Assembly (NCBI GenBank): GCA_964293155.1
Contig: CAXYYA010000002.1
Span: forward strand, 1-64,000
Direction: 5' to 3'
Source of the DNA: JAQVEB01 sp028698105
Lineage (GTDB): Bacteria; Bacteroidota; Bacteroidia; Bacteroidales; Dysgonomonadaceae
Length of the DNA stretch: 64,000 bases
Part shown: one piece after another, positions 15,863 to 25,402 of the stretch
Layout of the letters: the number at the start of each line of letters is the position of its first letter
Position numbering within the stretch: the first letter of the stretch is position 1
Program-made: the position numbers and the translations under genes
Notes under the pieces: model-generated
The model's input: only the letters and a program-made list of their open reading frames with translations
What the model was told of the DNA's origin: nothing
The model's database searches: none

Positions 15863-17398
15863 TTAATTATACCCGGGATTTTGCTGAAGGGCAAATTCTG
15901 TACCGGCTGTTTTATCCATTTCTGCCTGGGGAATGGGTAAATATTTGCAGTAGTCTTTCCATGTGCGTGAGCTCAATGGGAGATTTTCAGTGAGCAGGGC
16001 TGTGTCACCCCAACGAACGATATCCCAAAAACGCATACCTTCGCCGATAAATTCGCGACGTCGCTCCAATTTAACGTTTTGCGCCGTAACCGCAATGCTG
16101 TTATCAGCTCCGAAAGCACGTGCTCTTACAGCATCAAGACACGATTGTGCTGTGATACCTCCAACTTCGGCTTGTCCATACATTGATACCATTTCAGCAT
16201 AAGTCAGTAATGTTTCGGCATAACGGTAAATCCTGAAATTATTGGCATAATTCAAGTCCACATCGCCTTGCGGGTTGTAACCCACACGTGCCGCATATTT
16301 CGCCATAAACAATCCGGTATCCTGAAAACGGGCAGTATATTGGTCGGGAGAAAATTTATTGATGGAGCCTTCGCGGCGCATATCGCCTTCTTCGTACACA
16401 TCCCACGTGGCTTGACGAACAGGGCCAAAACCCCAACCGCCTTTAAAATCTCCGGTTTTATTTCCTGTATTCAGACCATTCGGCGAAATGAAAGCGGGAA
16501 GATTTGTGCCATATCCGGCCCAACCGTTTGACCATGACTTTCCTTCGGGAAGTTGGTTGCTTTCGAAAATGGATTCGCTGCAAAACTCATTCTGATCCAA
16601 CCACATAGCCTTGAAATCAGGGAACAATGTAAATTGCCCACTACTAATTATCTCTGCCATGTCTTTTGTTACCTCAGCATACCTCGTAGCATCTTTTTTA
16701 TAAAGAATAGTACGAGCTTTAAGCATCAAAGCAGCAGCCTTGTTCACCCTACCTAAATTGGGACCTGTGGTGTTCATTGATAATCTATCGGTACCATTAT
16801 CTGCTTTTCCACATGCAAAATCAATATCCTTCATGATGATGGGATAAATTTCGTCGGCAGTGAGTTGTTTTGCCATATACGGAGGTTCCGACAAAGGTTC
16901 TTCAAAATAAGGAATATTTCCCCAGAACTTCCACAACCAATGTACGAAATAAGCGCGCAGGAAATGTGCTTCGGCTTTGTATTTCTCTAATTTACCGGGT
17001 TCAACGTTCACAGCATTTTCGCAAGCCGTGATTGCGTTATTGCAACGCGCTAAACCGGTGAAATAGATTGACCATAAGCCATCAAGCGATTCCTGTGGCG
17101 TGGAAGTAAATAACGACAGTAAATACAATTGATGTTGATCCCCTGCATCACCGCCGCCTTTATAAATATCATCCGACCGTAAATCGGACATTAAGGGTAA
17201 ACTGTTGTAACTTTGGTTTGCATAACTGTCGAAAAGTAAAATCTGATAGCACGAAGCCAGATTCGAAAGAATTGCTCCTTCTGTGGCCGGAGCGCCGGCT
17301 GCTTGCTTCTCGGTAGTGGAATTTGTAAGAAAATCCTCACCACACGATGAGAGTCCAAGCAGGATCATGAATGTAATAACGGATATATATTTTTTCAT
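15863..17398 (-). CDS. SusD/RagB outer-membrane glycan-binding lipoprotein (PUL 1)
   Basis: This 511-residue protein from ATG 17398 has lipobox GLSSC (Cys19). An in-frame TTG at 17407 would add three residues and is less likely. The SusD fold is recognisable from the TPR-like helices with EAHFLRAYFVHWLWKFWGNIPYF and the C-terminal signature QNVKLERRREFIGEGMRFWDIVRWG. SusD lids the SusC channel and binds the polysaccharide. The gene lies 20 bp after the susC stop and is co-transcribed with it. Ligand is inferred to be a beta-glucan. Confidence 0.95.
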   Translation of the reverse strand: MKKYISVITFMILLGLSSCGEDFLTNSTTEKQAAGAPATEGAILSNLASCYQILLFDSYANQSYNSLPLMSDLRSDDIYKGGGDAGDQHQLYLLSLFTSTPQESLDGLWSIYFTGLARCNNAITACENAVNVEPGKLEKYKAEAHFLRAYFVHWLWKFWGNIPYFEEPLSEPPYMAKQLTADEIYPIIMKDIDFACGKADNGTDRLSMNTTGPNLGRVNKAAALMLKARTILYKKDATRYAEVTKDMAEIISSGQFTLFPDFKAMWLDQNEFCSESIFESNQLPEGKSWSNGWAGYGTNLPAFISPNGLNTGNKTGDFKGGWGFGPVRQATWDVYEEGDMRREGSINKFSPDQYTARFQDTGLFMAKYAARVGYNPQGDVDLNYANNFRIYRYAETLLTYAEMVSMYGQAEVGGITAQSCLDAVRARAFGADNSIAVTAQNVKLERRREFIGEGMRFWDIVRWGDTALLTENLPLSSRTWKDYCKYLPIPQAEMDKTAGTEFALQQNPGYN

Positions 17399-17418
17399 TT
17401 TTGTCAACTATTTTAAGA

Positions 17419-20400
17419 TTAGAATGAAATATTGGCTCCAACAGAAATTGTGCGCGACTGCGGATAAATTCCACGGTCAATGCCAATCGTAGTATAACCT
17501 CCCGAAGCGATTTCAGGATCAAAACCATCATATTTGGTGAATGTAAGTAAGTTATCTGCAGAAACAAACACTCTTAGCCGCTGAATTGCAAGTGAACGAA
17601 TAAGGTTTACCGGAAGGGTATAACCCAACTGCATTGATTTTAAACGCAAATATGATCCATCTTTTATGTATAAATCTGATGAACGCCAGTTACCGTTCGG
17701 ATTTGCGGCAGTCATACGTGGGATTCTATCGGAAGTACCCTCGCCGTGCCAACGATCCAAAAACCAAGCCGGCCGGTTCATTGCCGGAATATCACCACGT
17801 TGTGAATAATCGAAAATATTATTTCCTATTGTTCCCTGGAAGAACATGTTTAGGTCAATTCCTTTCCATTCCGCGCCAAAGGTCACGCCATACGTCCAAT
17901 CGGGCATTCCTTTACCGATTTTGGTTTTATCGGCATCGCTGATAATTCCGTCACCGTTTAAATCCACAAAACGCACGTCGCCGGGCATTGCCGAAGACTG
18001 TAGTTTCTCGCCATTTGAATTTACATACGCGTCTACTTCAGCCTGATTCTGGAAAAGGCCATCCGTGCGGAATCCGTAGAAGTAAGGAAATACTTCTCCA
18101 TTCATACCTTTCACGTAACTTCCTACACCGGTTGCACCTGCACTTTCATAAATGGCTTCACCAGTACTGTTTCCGATGTTGATCAATTTATTTCTCAGAT
18201 ATGAAGCGTTAGCCGAAATATTGTATCTGAAGTCGCCAACGGTTTGTTTCCAACCAATCTCAAACTCCAAACCACTGTTTTCCATATCACCCACATTGGC
18301 TACAGGCGCCTGCATACCCACATAACCGGGGATAGGTTGCTCCATAAGCATTCCAATGGTTTTCTTAACAAAATAATCGAATCCAAAAGTAAGTGCGCTG
18401 TTAAACATACGTGCTTCAAAACCGTAGTCTGTTTGCGCCGATTCTTCCCATTTGATATCCGGATTGGGGATGCGTGCCGGAGAGCTTCCATATTGCATTG
18501 TTCCGGTAATTTCTCCTACTTTGGTGGGATCTCCCTGATTCACCTGATACCCGCCACCATAGTAATAATTTTGTCCGCCATTCATCAACGAAGTATAGAG
18601 GAATTGTCCAATTCGGTCGTTACCGTTTTTACCCCAGCTAAAACGAAGTTTCAGCATATCCAACCAATTTGGTTTATTTTGCATAAACGGTTCGTTGGTA
18701 ATGTTCCAACCCGCCGAAAACGACGGGAATACGCCCCATTTGTTGTTCGGCCCAAAATTGGAGGAACCGTCACGACGAATAGTTGCCTGAAGCATGTAAC
18801 GTTCAGCATAATTGTAATCCACACGCCCGAAATATGACGCGGTGGAAACAAAATTATATCCGCCCGTACCGCCCCAGACACGTGCATCTTTATCTGCAGC
18901 GATGGCTGAATTGATATTTGCTTTGAGCGGATCGGTCTCCAACAAATCACGATCTGTACCGCCCAAGTTGCGGTAAGTATATTTTGAAGACGATTGTCCT
19001 AAGACAAATGAAAGGTTGTGCAATTCATTAAATGTATTAGCATAAGAAAAATAATTTTCCAGTTGCCAGCGAATGCCTCTATTCATTTCACTATATACGC
19101 TACTGTATGGTACATCTTTTCCTTGCGAAGCAAGAAAATAGGGAAAAGTATAACCGTCTGCACCCCAAAAGGCTAAATCGACTCCATAACTACTTTTGAA
19201 TTTCAGGTTAGGCAATACATCCAATTCGCCCCAAAAAGAACTTACAAATTTATCGCTATTACCCGTTGTTAAAGAAGGAGTGTTAAGCATTCCTACAGGA
19301 TTGGCTATTTCTTGAAATCCTGCCGGAGGCAAAGTAAATACACGGCCACTATCATCTCTTACTGCATTGGGATGTGCCGCTAAAATTGCAGCGGCTTCCT
19401 CTTCCGTGGCAGGATATACGGATACCAGCGGAGTAAATGCAAGCGCACTACCCAATATCGAACCAAACTCGGAATTAGTGTCAATTCCGGTAGATTTTAT
19501 TCTAGAATAACCTGCATTCACACCAATTTTCAGCTTATTCAAAAATGAGCGTTCAAGGGCATCGAATACCTCATAGGTGGAATTTGATCGAAGACTCCAT
19601 CTGTTATAGTTGGATTTCCCGTAGTTACCTCCTACGATACCTGCCTGATCGAAATATCCGAGCGATAAGAAATAATTTATTTTTTCAGCTCCACCCGAAA
19701 CGCTTATCTGGTGACTTTGTACCGGTGCGTTTTTATAAAAGGTTTCTTGCTGCCAATCGGTTCCGACTCCAACTCCTGATATTTCTGTTGCATCGTATCT
19801 GGGCATGTTTCCGTCGTTCACTTGAACCTCGTTCATTAAAACCATATACTCTTTAGCATTCAGTACCTCTCTTTTCTTCCACGGATTTTGCCAGCCGTAG
19901 CTTACGTCGTAATTAATCGTAGCCTTACCGGCTTTGCCGCTTTTGGTTGTTACCAACACAACGCCGTTGGCGCCTCGCGCTCCATAAATAGCGGCAGAAG
20001 CCGCATCTTTCAAAATCTCCACAGATTCAATATCGGTTGGGTTCAGGTAATTGATCCCTCCTCCAACTTCCATTCCATCTACGATATATAACGGTTCGCT
20101 GTTATTGATGGTACCGATACCGCGAATACGTACTTTTGAATCCGATCCGGGTTGTCCGGAACTCTGTGTAATCTGAACACCCGATACTTTTCCCTTAAGC
20201 GCGTCTTCCACCCGCGAAGGACGGTTATTGTTCAGCTCCTCTGCGCTCACTTTACTGATGGCCGCCGTTACAACGCTCTTCTTCTGAACGCCATAACCCA
20301 CAACCACCAATTCATCCAGCACTTCCGTGTCTTCTTTCATCACCACGTTCAACGATGATTGATTGGTAATGGTGAAGTCCTGATCGGTGTAACCGATGTA

Positions 20401-20901
20401 CGAAAAACGCAACGTTGAACCTCTGGGTACCGAAAGCGCGTATTTTCCGTCCATATCGGTAACGGTTCCAACCGTTGTTCCGGGCACGGAAATATTCGCG
20501 CCGATAACCGGCTCACCGTTCTGATCGGTAACCGTTCCGGTTAAATTGACCACCTGTTGCTGGTTTTGTCTCGTTGCTGCGGTTGTTTCTTCCGGTTTGT
20601 TCGAGATGTAGATTTTGTTGTCTTTAATCTCGTATGCAATGTTACGGGGCGTTAATAACTGATTCAGTGCTTGCGTAACATCTACATCGTTCACACGGAT
20701 CGTTACCAAATCGTTCAGATTAACAACTTCTTTACTGAATGCCAGCGTGTAACCTGTTTGACTGGTAATACTCTCCAGTACTGTTCTCAAATTTTTTTGG
20801 CTGAAGTTCAAACTCACCTTTTGTGCCAAACTTATATTAAAGCTTAGCATCAAAATGGAAAGCAGAACCACTAATCGCCTCTTAGAAAGGATTCTACCCA
20901 T
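17419..20901 (-). CDS. SusC/RagA TonB-dependent transporter with STN domain (PUL 1)
   Basis: This 1160-residue outer-membrane transporter has a signal peptide (1-26), an STN (secretin/TonB N-terminal) domain about residues 28-100 (FSQKNLRTVLESITSQTGY), a carboxypeptidase-regulatory-like domain (about 118-205), a TonB plug (about 208-325) and a beta-barrel ending in Phe. It imports oligosaccharides using TonB energy. The STN domain is the part that contacts a FecR anti-sigma factor, and fecR and an ECF sigma gene lie directly upstream. The 225-bp leader contains the ECF-type element at 21007-21036. Confidence 0.96.
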   Translation of the reverse strand: MGRILSKRRLVVLLSILMLSFNISLAQKVSLNFSQKNLRTVLESITSQTGYTLAFSKEVVNLNDLVTIRVNDVDVTQALNQLLTPRNIAYEIKDNKIYISNKPEETTAATRQNQQQVVNLTGTVTDQNGEPVIGANISVPGTTVGTVTDMDGKYALSVPRGSTLRFSYIGYTDQDFTITNQSSLNVVMKEDTEVLDELVVVGYGVQKKSVVTAAISKVSAEELNNNRPSRVEDALKGKVSGVQITQSSGQPGSDSKVRIRGIGTINNSEPLYIVDGMEVGGGINYLNPTDIESVEILKDAASAAIYGARGANGVVLVTTKSGKAGKATINYDVSYGWQNPWKKREVLNAKEYMVLMNEVQVNDGNMPRYDATEISGVGVGTDWQQETFYKNAPVQSHQISVSGGAEKINYFLSLGYFDQAGIVGGNYGKSNYNRWSLRSNSTYEVFDALERSFLNKLKIGVNAGYSRIKSTGIDTNSEFGSILGSALAFTPLVSVYPATEEEAAAILAAHPNAVRDDSGRVFTLPPAGFQEIANPVGMLNTPSLTTGNSDKFVSSFWGELDVLPNLKFKSSYGVDLAFWGADGYTFPYFLASQGKDVPYSSVYSEMNRGIRWQLENYFSYANTFNELHNLSFVLGQSSSKYTYRNLGGTDRDLLETDPLKANINSAIAADKDARVWGGTGGYNFVSTASYFGRVDYNYAERYMLQATIRRDGSSNFGPNNKWGVFPSFSAGWNITNEPFMQNKPNWLDMLKLRFSWGKNGNDRIGQFLYTSLMNGGQNYYYGGGYQVNQGDPTKVGEITGTMQYGSSPARIPNPDIKWEESAQTDYGFEARMFNSALTFGFDYFVKKTIGMLMEQPIPGYVGMQAPVANVGDMENSGLEFEIGWKQTVGDFRYNISANASYLRNKLINIGNSTGEAIYESAGATGVGSYVKGMNGEVFPYFYGFRTDGLFQNQAEVDAYVNSNGEKLQSSAMPGDVRFVDLNGDGIISDADKTKIGKGMPDWTYGVTFGAEWKGIDLNMFFQGTIGNNIFDYSQRGDIPAMNRPAWFLDRWHGEGTSDRIPRMTAANPNGNWRSSDLYIKDGSYLRLKSMQLGYTLPVNLIRSLAIQRLRVFVSADNLLTFTKYDGFDPEIASGGYTTIGIDRGIYPQSRTISVGANISF

Positions 20902-21006
20902 GGTTGGTTTTACGTATTAAAAAATTAAACAATTTATAATTACTCTCTTCTTATTTGCAGACGTATTTCAGCTACCTAGGGCAGCTTTGTGGTATATCTT
21001 AATAGC

Positions 21007-21036
21007 TTGACACATGGAAAGTGAAAAAGTATGAGT
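21007..21036 (-). promoter_or_regulatory. ECF-sigma promoter candidate upstream of susC (copy 2 of 2)
   Basis: Read on the plus strand, TTGACACATG, AAA, GAAAAA and ATGAGT are shared, in the same order and with 2-base gaps, with the element upstream of fecR (22139-22167); only one extra base differs in spacing. On the minus strand the element reads ACTCAT..TTTTTC..TTTCCATGTGTCAA. It would give susC a 5' leader of about 100 nt. Confidence 0.6.
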
Positions 21037-21054
21037 ATAATTTAAAATATTTAA

Positions 21055-21080
21055 GAAAAAAAGTGATTTCCGAAGGAAAT
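21055..21080 (-). terminator. Weak intrinsic terminator after fecR
   Basis: ATTTCC-GAA-GGAAAT (21066-21080) is a 6-bp hairpin that runs into a T-run on the minus strand (21055-21062). It lies just after the fecR stop and before the susC promoter element, consistent with separate transcripts for fecR and susC. Confidence 0.5.
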
Positions 21081-21126
21081 GACCGTTTTGGATCACATAG
21101 ACGCGTTTATCGTGTCGTGCAAAATA

Positions 21127-22116
21127 TCAGGAAAGCGAAACAATGATCTTTCCGTCTTGTTCTCTGAATTTAACAGGTGCAATTTTTTCCAATTCACGCA
21201 AAACTCCTTCAACGGAAGTCTGGTGGGTAGTTAAGGTATAACTATAGTTATAAACTCGTTGATTATTTACCTCAAAAACAACGTCGTATCTTCGTTCCAG
21301 CATTTGAAGAACATCAAATAGGGGCGTATCGCGCAGATAAATAACGTCTTCTTTCCACAACGACATTACAGTGGATTCCGGTAAACGGTGAACGAAAGAC
21401 TCCCTGCTTTTTTTGTCGTACACAATTTCGTGTCCCGAAAGAATGGCGTATTGTGTGAGGGCGGTATTAAAAGTTACTTTTCCCTCGTCGAGCGTAACAT
21501 ATATGTTGTTATCGTCATCGTAAGCTTTCACATTGAACGAGGTTCCGAGTACTTTCACAAAGGTTTCATCGGTATGCACGAAAAAAGGGCGGTTTTTGTT
21601 GGAAGCCACGTTAAAATAGGCTTCGCCTTGCAAATAGACATGCCGTTTCTGCATGCCGAATTTTTTCGGATACCGCAGGCGGGTATCCGCATTCAAATAT
21701 ACTTCGCTCCCATCCTGAAACACAATGCGTGTGCGTGATTCTCCTTTGGGAATATAAATTTCGGTATAGGCGGACTTACCAAATAAGTCAACTTGTTTAT
21801 TCAGGTAAAAACCGATCCCGATCAAGACAACAAAGGGCAACAAGACGGCTGCGACGCGCCACGACGATCGAATCAACCGCTTTCTGCGGATGCTTTTGTC
21901 AATCCCGGCGAACATCATTTTTGACTTCACGGGCGAAAGGTTTATTTCCTTCAGCCGGTTTTCCTCCATCAGATAAGCATCCTTGTCCATCATGTCCGAA
22001 AGAGTCTGTTGCCCCTCGATAGAGGAAGAAAACCATTCCGCAACACACCGCGCATTCTCCGGTGAAGATGTTCCCTCAATGACTTTTTGCAGTATTTTTT
22101 TATCCGACGTGTTCAC
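21127..22116 (-). CDS. FecR-family anti-sigma factor
   Basis: This 329-residue protein has an N-terminal cytoplasmic sigma-binding region (about 1-80), one membrane helix at about residues 87-105 (VAAVLLPFVVLIGIGFYL), the periplasmic FecR domain with ESRTRIVFQDGSEVYLNADTRL near 145 and a C-terminal STN-like DUF4974 domain. It should hold the adjacent ECF sigma factor inactive until SusC signals through its STN domain. It is downstream of the sigma gene (gap 68 bp, containing the ECF-type element) and upstream of susC. Confidence 0.93.
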   Translation of the reverse strand: MNTSDKKILQKVIEGTSSPENARCVAEWFSSSIEGQQTLSDMMDKDAYLMEENRLKEINLSPVKSKMMFAGIDKSIRRKRLIRSSWRVAAVLLPFVVLIGIGFYLNKQVDLFGKSAYTEIYIPKGESRTRIVFQDGSEVYLNADTRLRYPKKFGMQKRHVYLQGEAYFNVASNKNRPFFVHTDETFVKVLGTSFNVKAYDDDNNIYVTLDEGKVTFNTALTQYAILSGHEIVYDKKSRESFVHRLPESTVMSLWKEDVIYLRDTPLFDVLQMLERRYDVVFEVNNQRVYNYSYTLTTHQTSVEGVLRELEKIAPVKFREQDGKIIVSLS

Positions 22117-22138
22117 AAATGTTGCTTGATTTTATATA

Positions 22139-22167
22139 TTGACACATGAAATCGAAAAAAAATGAGT
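22139..22167 (-). promoter_or_regulatory. ECF-sigma promoter candidate upstream of fecR (copy 1 of 2)
   Basis: This is the partner of the element at 21007-21036, with TTGACACATG, AAA, GAAAAA and ATGAGT conserved. It ends 22 bp before the fecR start, suggesting that the sigma factor activates fecR and susC together. Confidence 0.6.
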
Positions 22168-22184
22168 TGGAAATACACTTTTTT

Positions 22185-22760
22185 TCAAAATAGCATCAAT
22201 TTAATTTGTTGAAAATACTTCCGAAGCATTTTCACGGACTCCTGATAATGCGATTTCACGGTGTTGATGGAAATGCCCATGCGATCGGCAATCTCCTGGT
22301 TACTAACATCTTCATCCATTTTCAGTTTGCATATTTCTTTTTTCTGAGCGGGAAGGTTCTCTATTCCTCTTTGCAGTTCTTCCGAAAGTTGTATTTCTTC
22401 GAGCAACTTCAAAAATTCGCCGTCATCGGCTATTTCCTGCTGCGCATTGGCATAATAAATGGAAATGGTTTCTTTGTGGTTGCGTATTTGATTCAGAATG
22501 TAGTTTTTCGTCATCGTGTACAGATAATTCTTCAGATTTATCTGAACATCCATTTTTACGGTGTTTTCCCACAATTTAACAAAGACGTGTTGCACGGCAT
22601 CCTCAGCCATGTCGGTGTTTTTAAGATAACGCAAAGCCAGGGCATACAAATAAGTGTGATATTTTTGATACACTACCGTGAAAGCCTGCTTGTCTCTTTT
22701 TTTGATCAAAAGAAACAAGGCATGATCTTCATTTTGCGTATGTAAAAACTTCTCTTGCAT
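22185..22760 (-). CDS. ECF RNA polymerase sigma factor (PUL-associated, FecI-like)
   Basis: From ATG 22760 the protein is 191 residues (a GTG at 22775 would add five). Region 2 is visible in AFTVVYQKYHTYLYALALRYLKN...AEDAVQHVFVKLWE and region 4 in LKMDEDVSNQEIADRMGISINTVKSHYQESV, the HTH that reads the -35. It lacks region 3, as ECF factors do. It is paired with FecR and should direct transcription of the downstream PUL. A housekeeping-type -7 box at 22794-22801 precedes it. Confidence 0.95.
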   Translation of the reverse strand: MQEKFLHTQNEDHALFLLIKKRDKQAFTVVYQKYHTYLYALALRYLKNTDMAEDAVQHVFVKLWENTVKMDVQINLKNYLYTMTKNYILNQIRNHKETISIYYANAQQEIADDGEFLKLLEEIQLSEELQRGIENLPAQKKEICKLKMDEDVSNQEIADRMGISINTVKSHYQESVKMLRKYFQQIKLMLF

Positions 22761-22793
22761 GGGAAAAACGGACACATTTCATTCTTTGCGCCG

Positions 22794-22801
22794 CAAATAT
22801 A
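22794..22801 (-). promoter_or_regulatory. -7 box of the ECF sigma gene
   Basis: The minus-strand sequence is TATATTTG, the TAnnTTTG housekeeping box, 33 bp before ATG 22760. The sigma gene is thus expressed independently of the ECF elements further down. Confidence 0.55.
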
Positions 22802-22829
22802 GGTATTTTGTAGGAAAAAATCTGCGAAT

Positions 22830-24044
22830 TCAGAACATCTTAACAATTCGTTGCAAGGCAGTTACTAGTAAATCAATTTCTTCTTTGGTGTTATAGAAGG
22901 CGATGGAAGCCCGCACGGTACCCGGGATGCGGAATTCCTGCATAAGCGGTTCGGCGCAGTGGTGGCCGGTGCGCACGGCGATGCCCATTTTGTCGAGCAG
23001 TGTACCTAAATCGTAGGGATGAATGTCTTTTATCAGAAAAGAAATGACGCTGCTTTTGTTTTTGGCTGTGCCGATGAAGCGGATCCCGTCAATGGCTTCA
23101 AGTTTTTCGGTGGCATATTGCAGGAGTTCATGCTCATAGTTGGCAATGTTTTCGATTCCGATGGCCGAAACGTAATCCAACGCTGTGGCAAGCGCCGACG
23201 AACCGACAAAATCGGGCGTGCCCGCTTCGAACTTAAACGGCAACCCGTTGTAGGTCGTTTTCTCGAACGAAACGGACGAGATCATCTCGCCTCCGCCCTG
23301 GTAAGGCGGAATGACATTTAGCCATTTTTCCTTTCCGTAAAGCACGCCAACGCCGGTTGGGCCGTAAATCTTGTGCGACGAGAAAACCAGAAAATCGCAA
23401 TCCATTTGCTGCACATCCACGACGGCGTGCTGCACGGACTGTGCGGCGTCAATCAACACAGGAACGTTGTGTTTGTGCGCAATCCGCACGATTTCTTCCA
23501 CCGGATTTATCGTGCCGAGCACGTTGGAAATGTGCGTCACGGCAACCAGCCTGGTACGTTCCGTTATTTTCTTTTCAAACTCGTCGAGAAGCAGTTCGCC
23601 GTTCACGTTGATGGGCGCCACTTGCAGTTTCACGCCAAGAATATCTTCCTGCATCTGCCACGGAACAATGTTGGAATGGTGTTCCATTGCCGATATAAGA
23701 ATCTCGTCGCCCTCACGACAAAACTGCCTGCAAAACGACGATGCCACCAGATTAATGGACTCGGTTGTTCCGCGCGTGAAAACGATTTCGTTAGGCGATG
23801 CGGCATTGATGAATTGTTGCACGGTTTTTCGCGCATTTTCGTGCGCTTCGGTAGCTTCCTGACTCAAGAAATGCACGCCGCGATGCACATTGGCATTGAG
23901 CGAATAGTACATTTCCTGTATCTTCTCCACCACGCAACGCGGTTTTTGTGTTGTGGCGGCATTATCGAGATAAACCAACGGTTTGCCGTACACTTCGCGC
24001 GAAAGTATCGGAAAATCGGAACGTATTTTGGTTATATCAATCAT
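22830..24044 (-). CDS. sufS: Cysteine desulfurase SufS
   Basis: From ATG 24044 (two bases after the sufD stop) this is a 404-residue PLP enzyme of the group II desulfurases. The PLP-binding lysine is Lys225 in SSHKIYGP and the sulfur-accepting Cys363 is in RTGHHCAEP. It removes sulfur from cysteine for Fe-S cluster assembly on the SUF scaffold in the cytosol. It is the last gene of the sufC-sufD-sufS run. The longer frame to 24074 overlaps sufD and is not preferred. Confidence 0.96.
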   Translation of the reverse strand: MIDITKIRSDFPILSREVYGKPLVYLDNAATTQKPRCVVEKIQEMYYSLNANVHRGVHFLSQEATEAHENARKTVQQFINAASPNEIVFTRGTTESINLVASSFCRQFCREGDEILISAMEHHSNIVPWQMQEDILGVKLQVAPINVNGELLLDEFEKKITERTRLVAVTHISNVLGTINPVEEIVRIAHKHNVPVLIDAAQSVQHAVVDVQQMDCDFLVFSSHKIYGPTGVGVLYGKEKWLNVIPPYQGGGEMISSVSFEKTTYNGLPFKFEAGTPDFVGSSALATALDYVSAIGIENIANYEHELLQYATEKLEAIDGIRFIGTAKNKSSVISFLIKDIHPYDLGTLLDKMGIAVRTGHHCAEPLMQEFRIPGTVRASIAFYNTKEEIDLLVTALQRIVKMF

Positions 24045-24046
24045 TG

Positions 24047-25387
24047 TTATTGACCGGCGAAACATCCGCCACAACGCAGCAACTCACCGCGGAATCTTCT
24101 GTCTATAAGGTATTCCAGCCTTTCACGAAGTGAATCAATGCGAATGAGATCCAACACATCTTCCATAAAAGCAACCATCAGCATCTGGCGGGCTTCGCTT
24201 TTCGAAATTCCGCGTGCGCGGAGATAAAAGAGCGCATCCTGATCCAGTTGTCCGGTAGTGAGTCCGTGCGAACACTTCACATCATCGGCATAAATTTCGA
24301 GTTGCGGCTTGGAAAACATCTTCGCCGTATCCGAAATCACCAGATTTTTATTGTTTTGGTACGCCTGCGTTTTTTGCGCATCTTTTTCCACCAGTATTTT
24401 CCCGCAGAAGGCGCCTGTAGCCCGTTCGTCCAACGAATATTTAAAGAGTTCGTTGCTCATGCAGTTGGGCACAGCGTGATCGAGAAATGCGTAATTATCG
24501 GCATGTTGTTCTTTATCGCAAATGGCAATTCCGCCAACGTGCGCTTCGGCATGTTCGCCCAACAACTTAAATTCAAAATTATTGCGCGTGAATCCGTTGT
24601 GCAGGGTAATGCAGGAAGTTATCACATTTGAATTGGCAAACTGCCGACTGAAAAGATTGGCAAAACGCTTTACGTTTACCGAATTTTCTTCCAACTCGTA
24701 AAAATCAACCTGAGCGTTTTCGCCGGCGAAAATTTCGGTTACCTGCGTAACCACAAAGTTCACGTCGTCCACCGTATGGTCGCAAGCCAGAAGTTTCACC
24801 TGAGCATTTTTCCCGGCGATAATTAAAATGCGTCTGTTTACGTTGATATCCACATCGCTGCGCAACACGTTAATGAGTTGCAGCGGTTTTTCCACGATGG
24901 TGTTTTCCGGCACATAAACCACAAATCCGTCTTGGGCAAACATGGTGTTGTAAGCCACGGTACCGTTGTCTTCGTAATGCGCGATCTGAGCGTAGTACTC
25001 ATTGAAAACCGATGGGAATTTCTCCGCAAAGTGCTGCATGCATCCGATGAAAACACCGCCGGGAAAAGAGTTAACGGTTGATGAACGGTGATGGTAACGG
25101 TCGTTGATGAGGAAATGGAGCTGTGTGGAGATATTCGGAACATCGCACCGGAAAACCCGGTAAGGATCAATCGGGAACTCCAGGTTACGAAGATTCAGCC
25201 CGAAATCACCGTCGAAATTTCGCGCAACGTCGGAGTGCTTGTAATCTTCTTGCTTTGCAGTAGGAAAACCTATTTCTTTGAACTTTTGGAAAGCCGCATC
25301 ACGATGTTTGTTCATTCCTTCAACGGAATTATCGTCTATTTGCTTCCGGTAAGACTGAAACAGGTCAATATATTGTTGTTCTGTCAT
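24047..25387 (-). CDS. sufD: Fe-S cluster assembly protein SufD
   Basis: This 446-residue SufB/SufD-family protein has the right-handed beta-helix core, with FKYSLDERATGAFCGKI and the C-terminal KCSHGLTTGQLDQDALFYLRARG signature, and ends in CGGCFAGQ. SufD forms the SufBC2D scaffold with SufC, whose gene precedes it by 15 bp. It is SufD, not SufB, because it is 446 residues long and sits between sufC and sufS. No sufB lies in this window. Confidence 0.93.
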   Translation of the reverse strand: MTEQQYIDLFQSYRKQIDDNSVEGMNKHRDAAFQKFKEIGFPTAKQEDYKHSDVARNFDGDFGLNLRNLEFPIDPYRVFRCDVPNISTQLHFLINDRYHHRSSTVNSFPGGVFIGCMQHFAEKFPSVFNEYYAQIAHYEDNGTVAYNTMFAQDGFVVYVPENTIVEKPLQLINVLRSDVDINVNRRILIIAGKNAQVKLLACDHTVDDVNFVVTQVTEIFAGENAQVDFYELEENSVNVKRFANLFSRQFANSNVITSCITLHNGFTRNNFEFKLLGEHAEAHVGGIAICDKEQHADNYAFLDHAVPNCMSNELFKYSLDERATGAFCGKILVEKDAQKTQAYQNNKNLVISDTAKMFSKPQLEIYADDVKCSHGLTTGQLDQDALFYLRARGISKSEARQMLMVAFMEDVLDLIRIDSLRERLEYLIDRRFRGELLRCGGCFAGQ

Positions 25388-25402
25388 TATACGTATTCGT
25401 TT

